This document shows, piece after piece, positions 5,075 to 5,094 of a stretch of DNA of 5,094 bases; the stretch's first letter is position 1; each line of letters begins with the position of its first letter. The stretch lies in NCBI GenBank assembly GCA_002725495.1, contig PBPJ01000003.1, positions 1-5,094 of the forward strand. Reading direction: 5' to 3'. Under the pieces are notes generated by a model. The model saw only the letters and a program-made list of their open reading frames with translations. It was not told where the DNA came from and did no database searches. The DNA is from Candidatus Woesearchaeota archaeon (GTDB taxonomy: Archaea > Nanobdellota > Nanobdellia > UBA10117 > ARS21). A program made the translations under genes and the position numbers.

Positions 5075-5094
5075 CTTTCCAGTATTTTTATATC

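Overview
This is a strongly AT-rich window that looks archaeal. Nearly every gene is preceded by a TATA-like box whose 5' end lies 27-29 nt (about 32 nt for the minus-strand gene) upstream of the start codon. That spacing fits leaderless or near-leaderless transcripts, and no convincing Shine-Dalgarno sites are seen. All eight genes end in TAA. The low GC, short uncharacterised proteins and the type of small multi-pass membrane protein suggest a DPANN-type archaeon (Nanoarchaeota, Woesearchaeota or Pacearchaeota-like). That placement is inference; no rRNA or marker gene is present.

Layout. A 5'-truncated unrecognised gene ends at 286. It is followed by four plus-strand genes at 326-1105, 1139-1813, 1857-2489 and 2533-3234. 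They encode soluble, almost entirely helical, coiled-coil-like proteins of 210-259 residues. By eye they are highly divergent paralogs of one another: the predicted helix layout is the same and the C-terminal block can be aligned. The second and third end in (I/L)MER plus one residue. The third gene is flanked by a near-perfect 63-nt direct repeat that spans the last codons of the preceding gene, the TATA box and the next start codon. The gene with its promoter therefore forms a 676-bp cassette.

One base after the fourth coiled-coil gene, and without its own visible promoter, comes a five-helix membrane protein (3236-3808). A paralogous membrane protein with its own TATA box follows (3859-4470). 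The two share a GFFxVxxPF motif in the first membrane segment and a GD..KT(I/V)N motif after it. A convergent minus-strand gene (5041-4472), separated from the last by 1 bp, encodes a Pro/Asn/Met-rich N-terminus followed by a long coiled coil that faintly recalls the archaellum FlaC/D/E family.

How the parts may fit together (inference). The four coiled-coil paralogs, the two membrane paralogs and the convergent coiled-coil protein look like one cell-envelope-associated module. The membrane proteins could act as anchor or channel and the helical proteins as interchangeable cytoplasmic or exported partners. No enzyme, nucleotide-binding motif, signal peptide, RNA gene, CRISPR array or transposase is visible, so no biochemical function can be assigned. 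There is no gene-free stretch longer than about 50 bases.
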